This document shows, in pieces, positions 23,563-35,668 of a stretch of 64,000 bases of DNA. The notes below the pieces were generated by a model. It saw nothing but the letters and a program-made list of their open reading frames with translations, was not told the origin of the DNA and ran no database searches. The stretch lies in NCBI GenBank assembly GCA_025201345.1, contig JAIXMG010000028.1:124001-188000 (forward strand), given 5' to 3'. Positions within the stretch are counted from its first letter, which is position 1; each line of letters begins with the position of its first letter. The translations under genes were made by a program, and so were the position numbers. Origin of the DNA: Thamnidium elegans. Its lineage: Eukaryota; Mucoromycota; Mucoromycetes; Mucorales; Mucoraceae.

Positions 23563-24385
23563 TTTCTTTACTTATTTTTTTTTTTAAAAAAAAAAAGAGA
23601 AGGGAAATAGAAATATACACAAAAAAAAAAAAAAAAAGTTTATAAATAAAATCCGGAGTTTAAATGTTATTTTTGTAAAAAAGAAAAAAGAAAAAAAAGG
23701 TGGAAATTCTCCTCCTTCGCCACATGTATTTAATATCTCGACTTCCCCTTCAATTAAATTAATATTATAAGCTTACATATATTGTTTAAATATGACGCGT
23801 GCGTATGTATAAAGGATAAATTAGGACAATTAAATTGTAATTGGTTAAATAGAAATGCACCCTAAACTAGCTCATTACATGACACAGTAGTAAAAGGATT
23901 TCAATTAAGATGCAGGTAATTGGCAAGAAGACCCCTCGGCTTGACATACGGATTTCTTTATTGAAGTAATCCGGAAAATGATAAAAATAGCTCTTTTTTT
24001 TATTTTTAGTACTGGGCAAAAGTGAACTGCTGTTATATTAGAATACTATCTTGGTTAGATATAGACATTAAGATATTCATATTTATTATTACAGTATTGA
24101 AAAAAAGGACAAGTTTAATTATGAAGAAGTCACTATGTTTCAAGAATGCAACTTTTGCGGAATCTTCTCTTCTACAGACACCGACTCTATCGAAATATCC
24201 TTTCACATGATCCTTTACGCTTCTTGCAAAGCGACATCTGAGAGAGACAGCAGTCAGATGAAATACCCCCCGAATAATTCGTTTCGCTTTTCTTTATCCA
24301 TTGTTGTTTGTTAGCGTTTATAGATACTTGATTATGTTTACCCTTGAACTGCTTCAAGCCCAAGGCTCGTTTTCCAAAGAAAACA
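23563..24385. other. Intergenic, no gene seen
   Basis: It holds the promoter of the upstream minus-strand gene, with a T-run/A-run junction at 23575-23596 and a second poly(A) at about 23622-23637. The rest is ordinary AT-rich DNA. Confidence 0.4.
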
Positions 24386-24540
24386 CATGAGAAATATCTT
24401 CGTTGTAGTCGCGAAAAAGCATTCGTAAGTGTGGGTTCTTCTTGGCATCATGTCGTCATACAACTCCTTAATGAGACATGAGCCCATCTTTATTTTATAC
24501 CCGTACGGTATAGTCCCTACTTTATCAAGACTATCCATTG
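24386..24540 (-). pseudogene. Relic of a mobile-element-like coding sequence (copy 1)
   Basis: Minus-strand reading contains CLIKELYDDMMP, followed after a frame change by RDYNEDISHVFSLEN-like text. It matches 26825-26917 on the plus strand over about 95 bp. Differences in the LIKELYD block fall mainly at third codon positions, so an ancestral protein existed. The family was not identified. Frames are broken on both sides. Confidence 0.5.
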
Positions 24541-25312
24541 TACGAGTCTTATGTATATTTACACATTCAACAAAAAGCGTAATGTTTGTACGAAAATAAA
24601 TCTAAAGGTTAGTTTACTCATGAGGTCTATTTAATCAGTTTTTTTTATATATAAAAATAGTACGTCATACTTTTTGTCAAACATGTAGATAGAATGAGCA
24701 TCAAGATCAAAAGTTTGCTTAAAAGTAAATGATAATCGTACAATGAAGTTGACAAATCGAGCTATTTTTTTTTAAAAGGACAAGTACAGCTACACACTGT
24801 ACTCTAAAAACAATATAAGTCCGTGTCCGTTTATTTTTAGTTCAGGTAAACAAAAAAACTTTGAAACATTTCAGGTACGCTTTTTTTTAAACATTGTTTT
24901 CATGCGGTAAAAAAAAAAAAATGAAACGAATCCAGTCAGAATATATCACACAAGTCAAACATAGCCAATATAATGAATCTTTTCTATTACTACAATCAGA
25001 GTAGATCAGGTACTTTTATAAAGTGCACGAGCGAAATCGTAGATTATATGTATAAACCATGGAAGAATTCTAAAAATAAAAAAGTGCTTTTGTAAAATAA
25101 AAAAATCTATATCAAACCAATCACCGTATAATAATGTAGCACTGAACCGCTTCTTTAGAAACGATACAATTGATTTGTACTACGGATAAAAAAGAGCGAT
25201 TTACGTAGATCTAGAGTCTGACCTTACACCTTTCTTTTTTTATAAAAAAAGAGCCTTTTTTTTTTTTTTGACTCACCAAGTCTAGCCTTATTTGTGTAAT
25301 ACATGCATTTAC

Positions 25313-25343
<31 letters not shown>

Positions 25344-25999
25344 GCGTCGATCCTACCTATTTCAAGGCATTTACCACTCGCTTTACATTTTTATCTATAA
25401 AAGGATCTTTTTTATATATATGCGACTATCGATTTCAAACTCTATTTGAGTACATTATAGTCTTATTAAATATCGGTTAGTTAGAATACTTTTTTTTTCT
25501 CAAAGTGCTATAATATATATATATATGTATATAAAAAGGGGGGCGCAGTTTTATATGTAGGACTATAATTGTTTTTCTGTCAAAATGTCAGAAATAAAAA
25601 AAAAAGTTTCTATAATGTTTTGTGATACAATAAAAAGTTTTCTTTTTTTTTTGTATCTATTGTAGTTTTATATAAAATATTTCGTAGTTCTTCTTTTACC
25701 TTTTTAAACTCTTATACATGTAAGCTGGAGGGGGGGGGGGGGATCGGTATTAAATCACGGTATTTTATCATAATTGAGGAAAAATCAAAAAAGTTGAGAA
25801 AAAAGGCCGTGGAATTATTAAGTAAAGATATATTACCGGTATATACCACTTTTTATTATGCCCGTCCATGAGACCCGACTATGATAAAAGAGACACGGAT
25901 ATGGATGAGCCATGTGATGCTACCATTACCAGATATTCTGAGTAATCTAGCAATTTTTTCTTTCATATAAAGATGACTAGTATGGCTCTAAGAGAGGAG
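24541..25999. other. AT-rich intergenic DNA
   Basis: No gene is supported. It contains a lone TGACTCA at 25269-25275, a poly(A) tract at about 25313-25338 and a G12 run at about 25731-25742. Confidence 0.4.
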
Positions 26000-27240
26000 A
26001 AAAAAAAATGAGTTTCACAAATCGAAAAACCAAGGTTAAGGTCAGATCTGTTTTATTTCCATAATTACAGGATGGACAAATTTTTTGAAAAAGGGAAAGT
26101 TCAAAAACTGGTCTTTCGCGACGTATTTTACTAAGACTGGAGTTCGAATCGATGAAGACTATAATACAGCCAAAACAAGTTAAATTTCAGAAACGCTTAA
26201 AATGAAGAGCTTGGAAGACTTTAAGAGCTTTAAGCAGCAAATTGGTCAACATATGAAAGCAGCCAAAGTAATCCGTTTTATAAATATTGCATTCGATATT
26301 AAGACGTACTGATATTTTTTATTTCTAGGGCTTAAAATTCGAGCCTGAAAATCCAACTCAAACCACATTAATATCGAAGGCAGTGTTGTAGCTAGCATTA
26401 TTAGGCAGTTCTTCGTCTATTCTAAAGATAGGAAACAACAGCGTATGTTTGAATATTTAAAAGCACCAATGTTAATCGAGCCTGACCAACTTTATTTTTT
26501 TCTTAAAAAATAGAAAAGTGTACTTTTACTGCATAATAATAATAATATTTCTACTTCAACAAGAGCATACACATAAAGAAGTAATAAGTGGAAAACGTAC
26601 GCGTTTTACTTTAACATATATATTAACATGGTATTATTTAGAGCATCAGACGTACTACAGATGGTGTTGGCGCCTTCTATGGCGTCCACTCCGAACAAGA
26701 TATCTGGGTCCTTTGGTATCAATTTTTTAATGAATCTAACTCTGATAAAATGATGCACGAGGTTAGGTAACGTAAAATTCCGGAAAAACGATATATACAT
26801 GAGAATACAAAGTAAAAATGCGCTGGTGGCTCATTAAGGAATTATACGATTGCATTATGCCAAAAGAACCTATGCTAATAAATACTTTTCGCGACTACAA
26901 AGAAGATATTTCCCAGGTTTTTTTTTTCTTTTTTCAGAAAAAGAAGTAGCATTTGCCTCCGCCTTGAAGATGTTCAAAAGTAAACAGAATCAAGATAATA
27001 ACGCTTTATTTTTTTGTAAAACTATACAAGCTACTTCTCAAAGTGCTCATTAATGCCACAGTCTTCTTAGGGATCACATTGGATAACTCAGGATTGGGTG
27101 CACTGTGGTCCGAAAATAGTAATCAACCCTTCTTATATTCACCAATGCGGTCCGAATGTTATCAGATTGCGCCAAACAATATTCATAGAGATACCATTAG
27201 GTCAAAAACGCTATTTAAGCTACTATCCGGTTACTGACTT
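26000..27240 (+). pseudogene. Degenerate mobile-element-like coding region (copy 2)
   Basis: Disconnected coding-like fragments in changing frames: LKMKSLEDFKSFKQQIGQ near 26200, GVGAFYGVHSEQDIWVLWYQ near 26660-26725, LIKELYD..MPKEP near 26830-26870, FRDYKEDIS near 26888-26915, and LDNSGLGALWSEN near 27080. The block 26825-26917 is shared with the minus-strand relic at 24.4 kb. The repeated decayed occurrence suggests a transposon family. No catalytic motif was recognised, so the type is open. Confidence 0.4.
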
Positions 27241-27402
27241 AATATTTGCTATATTATATTACTTATATGCACAATATAATATATAAAACGTTTTTTAAAA
27301 GCTTTTTATGGTTAATATTTGTATTATCCCTCGTATTTAAAAATCAAACGTAATTAAATTTGTACGAAGAATATGCAAATATTTTGATATGAATATAGTT
27401 TA

Positions 27403-27405
<3 letters not shown>

Positions 27406-27449
<44 letters not shown>
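27406..27449 (+). repeat. 44-nt poly(T) tract
   Basis: Uninterrupted T run, one of the longest homopolymers in the window. Confidence 0.9.
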
Positions 27450-27452
<3 letters not shown>

Positions 27453-28075
27453 TTTAGAAGTTTGATTATAATAAAGTCATTTTATTTTGACACTTCAGGG
27501 ACTACTGCCTTCAAACCACGGGGTTGTATGTAGGGAAACCACAGAGAGAACCCGATCCTGAGCTATCCTATGTACAACCCTGTGATCAGAGAGAAAACGT
27601 AATGTTAACCAGTCGTAAAACAACAGTGTAAAACCTTCCGCAATACGAGGGAATTGGTTAATGCAAGGATAGAAATCAAACACTCACTACGAAGTTGTGC
27701 CCTTCAACAGACGAGGCATAGATCAGCACACAACAGAGACAGAAAAAAAGAAATTGGCCTCGTTTGCACTGTACAGATGACGTAGATTCGGTGCTTAAAT
27801 GCAAGTTTATTACTGCGTTACACTTAATTCAGAACAGACAAAAGTTACCAGCAGCCATAAGGTTTTTAATATTACTCTGGAAGATAGTAAAATATCTTGC
27901 GAGATTGGTTGGGTTTTGCTATTATGGAGAGTATATAAGACATTACAGACTAATGTAGCGGTAAGGAAATCATTTGTAAGACCCAATCCTTCTGAAACGG
28001 TTTGCTGGGTATGTACTTTATTATTTTATATATCTGGATGTATCAAATTGAAGGGTATTATGGCATTAGTCCTTT

Positions 28076-28115
<40 letters not shown>

Positions 28116-28167
28116 AGAGAAAGCATGCAGTAATAGAAGGAGATAGGGGAGTTTGCTATGCTACGGT

Positions 28168-28198
<31 letters not shown>

Positions 28199-28764
28199 GT
28201 TATCAATGCTTAGCATTACATGTACAATGTATGACCGTGCGCCGCAGTTTCTTTTAGTGAAGTTTACCAAAAATTAAAACTTTTATTTGACAGCAACTTT
28301 TTTTTTTCTTTTTTAACACACAAAAAGGTTGCTATACCGTATATATTTCTGCTAAAGAAAAAGTAAACTTTTTCTATTATTAAAGAGTCTTTACAGAAGT
28401 CAAGATAAAATGAGTAACCCCACGCGGACATTCTATATTGTACCATTTGAAAGTGCTCAGCACTTTACTTTTTTTTCACTTTAAAAAAAAAAATGAATCC
28501 TTTTCTTTTTGCCTAGCTACGTATTTAAATCAATATATCCTTTTTTTTACTGCTTGTTAAAAATAAAAAGAAATATACAAAAAATAAAATAAAAAAAGTA
28601 TCACTACCATATAGTAGTAGGAAGAGAAAACAGATATACATCTCAGAGCTTTATTACACTCTTTGTACCAGACCTGATGTTCTAATAGTACAAAATGTTT
28701 AGTTACACCATAAAGTTTTTTTACACATATAAAAAAAGACGATTCTTTTTTTCTTTCTTTTCTT
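27450..28764. other. Intergenic, with a less AT-rich island at about 27,490-27,760
   Basis: The island contains an inverted pair, CACGGGGTTGTATGTAGG near 27520 and CTATGTACAACCCTGTG near 27570, and no intact frame. It could be a solo repeat or an old element end. Poly(A)/T tracts flank it (28071-28117 and 28167-28194). Confidence 0.35.
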
Positions 28765-28788
28765 TTTTTTTTTTTTTAAAAAAAAACC

Positions 28789-29889
28789 ATGTTGAAACGT
28801 ATTATTACATTATCATTTTTTGCTTCTCTAGTAGCATGCAAGGTAATACCCGTGTCACCCTATCCCGGAAAAATGAGTCAATGGAGTATTACAGAAGACA
28901 GTATTGTTGATAATACCATTTATATTTTCGGTGGTATAGAAGAACCCGAGCTCGAACCCTATATTGTTAACCCGGATGATGATGATGATGAAGACGACTA
29001 TCGAATGAGAATGTTTAATCCACTTAATATGAAATCCACCGATATAGCTTATGCTTATGATATAGGACGTGATCAATGGAGAGTTGAAACTAGAGCCCCT
29101 TTTCCATGGAGAACCACTGGCTCAATCGCTATTAATCACGATATCTTTCTCTTTGGTGGAATGGTTAAAGAATTTACCTATAATGGTAACGAACTTTGGA
29201 AATACGATACTGTAAAAAAAAACTGGTCTCAAAAGACTTCTCTGCCATTTTTATGGGATGGTTCATTACGCAGTTGCTCTATCAATAGAAAGATTTATTT
29301 TACTGCGAATAGTGGACATCAGGCTCGTAATATCATTCATGTTTATAATATTGATTCGGATGAATGGGAACAACCTATCTTTATCAATAAGAAACTGGAA
29401 ATAGGTGACATAGTATGCTTGGATGAATCAATCAAAGCATTTGCAAGCGAGTTTAAGGTCAATAGTATATCAGGTGAAATTATTCATGAATCCGATAGGA
29501 TGAGTTCAACATATTCTGAAAATGGCGTGTTTACAATTCATTACAATGGAACCACTTTACATTCTGATATATCACAAGAGAAGAAAAAAGTAAATGTTAT
29601 TACTAGTTTGGATGAATACTTTTACTTTTATATAGTCGAGGATGAAGTAAATGGAGCAACTATCGAAAGGGTAAATGCTCGTACATCTGAGTATGAAGTA
29701 GTCGCATCTGATTTACCTTACAATTTTTCAAGCACTTTTTTTATACCGACCGATTTAAACCAAGTATTTTTGTTTGGTGGTTCGTCAATGTATCAAAATT
29801 TTCGTGCGCATGTACCAAAGAACACTGATACAGATGTATCGAAGGATATTGTTAAAAAATGGAGCCACAAGATTGTTAAAGGAGATTAA
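28789..29889 (+). CDS. Secreted kelch-like beta-propeller protein
   Basis: Single exon, 366 aa. The signal peptide is MLKRIITLSFFASLVACK. Kelch-type blades are visible as NTIYIFGGIEEPE, DQWRVETRAPFPW, HDIFLFGGMVKEF, ELWKYDTVKKNW and QVFLFGGSSMYQ, consistent with a six-bladed or shorter propeller. An acidic Asp/Glu loop is inserted between the first blades. There is no transmembrane anchor or GPI signal at the C-terminus (ends SHKIVKGD), so it is probably soluble and extracellular or lumenal. No oxidase residues were recognised. The ATG sits 11 nt after a T-run/A-run junction (28765-28786), the promoter motif repeated elsewhere in this window. Confidence 0.75.
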   Translation: MLKRIITLSFFASLVACKVIPVSPYPGKMSQWSITEDSIVDNTIYIFGGIEEPELEPYIVNPDDDDDEDDYRMRMFNPLNMKSTDIAYAYDIGRDQWRVETRAPFPWRTTGSIAINHDIFLFGGMVKEFTYNGNELWKYDTVKKNWSQKTSLPFLWDGSLRSCSINRKIYFTANSGHQARNIIHVYNIDSDEWEQPIFINKKLEIGDIVCLDESIKAFASEFKVNSISGEIIHESDRMSSTYSENGVFTIHYNGTTLHSDISQEKKKVNVITSLDEYFYFYIVEDEVNGATIERVNARTSEYEVVASDLPYNFSSTFFIPTDLNQVFLFGGSSMYQNFRAHVPKNTDTDVSKDIVKKWSHKIVKGD

Positions 29890-30477
29890 TATTTATTTCA
29901 TTTTCTTAAATATCACATAAAAATCAATTAAAATTCTTTCATAAATTAAATCATGGTTATATAAGTATATATCTGTAGGTACTTTAACCGTTTTTTTTTA
30001 CGAGATAGTTATGAATCTAGTAACAACTTAATAGAATTTGTTGCTATTAATTTTTATTATATTATTGTCAGTTGAAATACCCACAAAAAATGCTTGTAAA
30101 TGATAACTGTTATTTTTTTAGTATCGAATAGTTGTGACAAAAAGCGGTAAGCAACTTTCATTTTTATTATTAAATATATAATTTGGAGAGGGCACCCTTC
30201 CTCCCCCCTCAGTCTTATTTAAAGCTCAACAATGACGTTTTTAAAATTTCATTCTCGAAACAAGAAAAGATGCAGGCCATTATGCAATTATTGTTAAAAA
30301 CGCGTTTTTTTTTAGCAAAGGGATAATACGTAATTTCTATCTTAGCATATTTGATTTTTTATTTATTTATTTATACATTCTTTTTTAGCATATACTTCAA
30401 GCGTAGATATGATTTTATTATGGGTGGTTTTTTTTCTGGAAAAATGTTTAAAGAAGGTAGGCATAGATGATATTTAC
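29890..30477. other. Convergent 3' intergenic region
   Basis: Between two convergent genes. There is AT-rich DNA with AATTAAAA-type polyadenylation signals (about 29925) and a TTTA microsatellite near 30357-30372; nothing else is seen. Confidence 0.4.
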
Positions 30478-32402
30478 TTATTTTGTAGTTGTATTAGTTG
30501 GTGTACGCCATTGTTTTGATCGAAATCTCGAATACCTCAATCCACAAGCATTGCATAAACTACAAAAATATTTTAAAATAAATAACATATATATTACAAT
30601 CGAATCTTTATCGAACTTACGTTTTATGTCCATCTGGACCACGTCTCCATTCTGGGCTATTATTTGTACGACATCTTGCGCATGTTTTTACGCTACCGCT
30701 ATCTTGTCGCATATTTGTAGTCGAGTTTAATAATTCATGGCGTTGATTTAATAATGTTCTCCTTTTTTTTTCTATAGATGAACCCTCTGATGGTTTTGGT
30801 AAAGGTGGTTGATCAAACTCTTCATATTGAAATTTATACTTTGGAAATGTATCGCATTTAGGTAAAGTCGGCCTATGAGGAGGTACATTTATAGTTGGAA
30901 GCCGATACTGTTGATTTGAATGACTTTGGGAATCTTTTCTTATATATTCTATTGGTGTACTCGTTCGTGTCTCTACCTCTTTCCTTTTCATAAATATAGG
31001 GTTAAATAAAAATAAATAAAAATGGGGTTGGGGTTGGGGTTTTCTTTGAAAGGATCTTACCAAAATTATTATTTGTAATGTATTCACATTTTGTAGGTGA
31101 TTGTGTGTCAAAGTTTGATACATTTACATCATGATTTATATAATAATGTTGATATAATGGAGAGGCAACTGTTAATTTGACACTCGATACGTGAAATGAT
31201 TCAAATATGATAGTTCCATAAGGAACCAAAATCCTTTGAAATAAATGAGGTTCATTCAAAAAATCGATTGTATCGCTAGCATAATAATGTCGAGTACATA
31301 TAATTTCATCCTGATCACCCTTTTCAAACGAGGAATTCTTGAACTTTTTTAAAATCATTTTTTTTGCAATCGATTGAATTTGATCCAATACATTGATTCC
31401 TTTTTTCGTGAATGGTGGAGGCCAAATAAACAAAATGGTTCCTTTATGTTGATCTACAATTTGAAATATACGCATTGGGAAGGCTATAGTATCCTGACTT
31501 GTTTCTTCTAATCGCCCCTTTTTTAATATCTTTATCAATTGCATCGCATCCTTATAGTAAACAGTTTAGTTATAAATATGTAGGAGCAACTTCTTATCTT
31601 TTTACCTCTTGAGTAAAATTGTTTCTACCTCGGCAGCAACCTAATTGAGAAGGCCCAATTCGTTCATTATCTCGGTAATAAGGCTCAAAGTCTATAACAC
31701 GAGTCATTAAGTTAATGCATGTATAGATTTAATTTTTTTTTTAGTGTGTACCTGTGTTATGGAAAAAGGCCAAGACGGTATTATCTGTTGCAGTATATAT
31801 GACTAAATCTATAATCTTCCATATGTCGTTTTTCTGAGTTGTAGAACTAGTGGTGTTGTCGGATTTAAAATAACCTGATTGCGTATCACTACTACACTAG
31901 AGCATGTAAAAAAAAAGAAAAAAAGAAAAAAAGAAAAAAAAAGTTTTATTATTTTGTGTTATATATAGTATTCAAGTGTATGTAAGCTACTAAAACCGAA
32001 TACTTTTTGTTTACATATCAATTTTAATAAATGTTTATCGAGATTATAACTTACTTTCTGTAAACTTGATAATGATTTGACTATATAATCAAATGATTGT
32101 AATCTGCACCTAATATATACATGTACAAATGAATCCTTTTTATTTTTCAAAAAGTAACTAAAATATAAAGTGTACCTCGTAACTGAACCAGCTAAAGTTT
32201 TCACTTTTAAAAAGCTTGACAGGTCATGTTTCGCTAATTCGATTTCGTTTGGATGTATAAATTCATATAAAGAATGATCCAGCAGTATTTCTTTTACAAA
32301 TGTACCGGATATATTGATATTAGCGACAGGTTCAGGAATATAAATAAATTTGAGGTTATCAAGTGATAAAAGTGACCAAAAGCAGGAAGAATTAATCGAC
32401 AT
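30478..32402 (-). CDS. wc-2: PAS and GATA-zinc-finger protein, white collar-2-like
   Basis: Partner of the blue-light receptor in fungi; binds promoters of light-induced genes. Minus-strand exons 32055..32402, 31752..31896, 31606..31691, 31061..31550, 30621..30978 and 30478..30559 give 502 aa, with every junction GT-AG and in frame. The N-terminal PAS-like region carries LYEFIHPNEIELAKHDLSSF and KDSFVHVYIRCR. The conserved segment ERIGPSQLGCCRGRNNF lies mid-protein. At the C-terminus is a GATA finger C-x2-C-x18-C-x2-C (CARC, [20 protein letters not shown]). The 18-residue loop is the white-collar type. Several WC-2 paralogues exist in Mucorales, and which one this is cannot be decided. The start could lie further upstream, because the PAS domain begins almost at residue 15. 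Confidence 0.82.
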
Positions 32403-33296
32403 TATCGATAAAATACTTTTTACGATAAAAATTTCGTAAAAATTATACGTAATTGTTTGGATGCTGTTTAAAGTTTTCTTTCTTGGTTGCTCTTTTCGCT
32501 TTTTTATATATAAAATATCTGAATATAGTAATAAGGAATGATTAAAATCGATTAGAATTATATATGCTTAATTTGGACTTACTTGAATTTTCTTTAATAG
32601 TATTGTATTATTCTATTTATTATTATTATTATATAGTAAAAAAAAAAAAAAAGTAGATACTTACGATAATAACGAAAAAATACTTTTTTTTTTAGTTTGT
32701 ATTAATAAAATTAGCATAAATATGTTAAATTGGGTTTTCTAATTGTTCCATATAATAATATAAAGCGAAAAAAAAAAAAAAAAAAATTATAGAAAAGAAA
32801 AAAGAAAAAGAGAAAAGGAATGGGGCTTACAAAGTATTTTTTTTTTTTTTTGTGATTTAAGAATAAATAAATTCTTTAAATAAGAAGAAATAATAATAAT
32901 AATAATAATAAAAGATGCAGTTTATGTCAAGTTTAATAACTTATTAAATCTAGCACAATTTACCTAATTTAGATCTTTGACTTTTACTATAAAAAGCAGT
33001 AAGTGGTATTTTAATAAGGGGGGTATCATAACCTCTTTTCGTTTCTGTAAGGTATATTGATCAATCAGAGCAACGGACCCTCTTATTTTTTTTCCATACT
33101 ATCATATTTCACTACGTACCGTATATATCTTTTTCTATTGTTTTGACCCAGAAAAAAAAACCTACAATTAGGGGAAGAGAAGGAGGTGTATCTTTTATCA
33201 ACATCATAATATGGGAACAGAGAGAGCTATGATAGCCCTATTCATTCTTGTTTGTTAATATAACTGTAATAGTAACCTTGGAAACGTGCTATTACT

Positions 33297-33331
<35 letters not shown>

Positions 33332-33804
33332 TTTATGTAGCGGTTTCTTATCATTTTTAACGAGATACTTTTTTTTCTTTTTTTTTCAGTATATGTCTTA
33401 AAAACGCGATAAATAAAATTTGATAAATAAACATGGTAACTATAATAAAATCAAAAGTTGGAAATACTTTAAAAAGGTATTACAAACACTTGTTACAGAT
33501 TCAAAAAAAAAAAAAAGAAACTTAGAAGAAAAAGTTCTTGATTAGGTTAATACATTCATTATGTGATGGCGCAATTTTTTCTTCTAATCCAACTGATATT
33601 ATTTCCGCGGTTTGATAAAAAAAACAAAAAATCATGCCGTGTTACAGTTCATATAAATCAAATAAATGCTTTTATTATTCTATTTCAGGTAATACTTTTT
33701 AATATTTAATACTTGACTTAATTTCAATATATAACTGCAGTAGGAAGACCGATACAGATCGATATTCTATTATTTACATTTTATAAAGTTACGAAATTTT
33801 TTTC

Positions 33805-33842
<38 letters not shown>

Positions 33843-35634
33843 GCATTTTTGTCATGATTTAATATAGACAGTTTTTTACTTCTCAATACAGAAAGATTCT
33901 TTAACAGAAATTTTAGACTATAATAAAGTTTCCGTCATATATAACAATAGTATAAACTTTGTTTAGAGTTACTGATTTCTTTATATGAACATACCTCCTT
34001 TTTTTTTTAAAAAAAAAATTCAAAACTTTAAATATTTCTCTTACTGAATCCATGATTTTACTTCGTGAGCATTGCAAATCCTCATAAAAAATGTTGGTTT
34101 GATATGTGACTGGGTGTAGCCCTATAAAAATATGGGATACATCGTAACGCATGGTGGGTCAAGTGATGTTTCTAAAACTGATACCGTATGTGTTATTACA
34201 TTGTTTCGTTAAATCGCTTTATATATATATGTATATAAAAAAATCGAATGTTTTTTTCATAAAACCGATATTAATTTAAACGGTACCTTGAAATCGCCAA
34301 CAAGTGTTTTTTTTTGTATTTAAATCTACTTTCTATATATCGTAATCATTCTCGGTACTACTTTATCGGGTCACCTTTGAGACCATTTGCATTCTTAGTT
34401 ACCAATATAGACATCAAAAAATACAAAGACCGGTAAAAAAAAAAAGAAGGATAAACTTACACGTAATTCCTTACCGAAAGATGTTTGTCATTGTTGAATA
34501 AATAACCTTTTTCTTCTCTATTTGGTTTGATCAAAAGGGAGAAGGGATAATACACGCTTTGCAATAAACTAAAAATATATAAGCTAAGCCCATGATAGAC
34601 AGTTTGCAGCCATAATCTACCCGATTCTTAGATGTCTTTTATACCTCTCCTCAGCGATCTGAATAAAAGTAGCAATCATTATACCTCCTCTCTTTTTTTT
34701 TATTTTTTTATATAGAATAAGTAAATATGTACTGATAAGAAATCATTAAATAAAAAAGTAACTTCCAGAAACATCGGCTTATCATAAACATATACATGTC
34801 ATGATAGATATAAAAATAATTATGCAGCGCTATAAAGTCCGTGATACTTCAGTTCACACGTATAATCATGCTTCTTCTGTTTCCTTTTTCGCTGTTATTT
34901 AAACTAATGCCTTTGTATTCTTATTGGTCGTACCTTTTGAACTATTCTGTAACCAAGAAAAAAAGAAGAAATCCATATTAAGATATTCAGTATCATTTAC
35001 ATGCAAGAATATTTTATTAGTTGGCTAATAGACTTTTCAAAAAAGTGTTTTCTTCTTTCTCCTTATGAGTTGACAGTTGTATTATTTTATCTGCAGGTAC
35101 CCTAAAAAAAAAAGCATTAAAAAGATTAGATTATATAATCTCCATACCCCAAGTAAATTGATTTACTCATTCTTGTTATACGGGAGGTACTGGGGCCAAC
35201 TGATAAGAGAAAGTTTTATTGAAATCATCGAATGCTATTCAGCCAAAAGGGAAAGAAATAAGAGCCTGTTTAAAAACAAAGCAGCCTTAAATAAAACAAA
35301 GAGAACATTACTGCATTATTTACAATTATTATAAGAGCAGTTAGACTAAGAAAATACGATTTGTGATGTCTATAATACTTCATGTGCAAATAACTTTTCT
35401 TCCAGAGAGTGATCAGACTTAAAAAAAAAAAATTATGTCAACTAATAAAATATTAGGGGAAAGGGACTGTGTAAAAATTATAATCGGGACTATTATTTAC
35501 AGTCCTTCTGACAACGCTATGTCTTACTTGATCTTTTAATTAGTACATATCCTATAAGCCATTATGATCCACCTTTTTATTATTCGGATTAGGAATTTAG
35601 TTTGATCTCAATTTTCCTCTTCCTCCTCCTCCTA

Positions 35635-35668
<34 letters not shown>

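Noticed and set aside
25269..25275. Further TGACTCA site
   Set aside because: It is in intergenic DNA far from any start codon; one such site per about 8 kb is expected by chance. Sites at 8425, 28872, 53873, 59332 and 61550 lie in coding exons or at a splice junction and were also set aside.
32119..32160. Possible 40-nt intron inside WC-2-like exon 1 (GTACAC...AAAAAG)
   Set aside because: Removing it breaks the reading frame, while the uninterrupted reading keeps the PAS-like KDSFVHVYIRCR block.
33913..34152. 79-residue open frame on the minus strand
   Set aside because: It includes a translated T/A-run junction and has no homology or splice context; likely chance in AT-rich DNA.
35077..35334. 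85-residue open frame on the plus strand
   Set aside because: Lys/Leu/Tyr-rich composition as expected from random AT-rich DNA; no recognisable motif.
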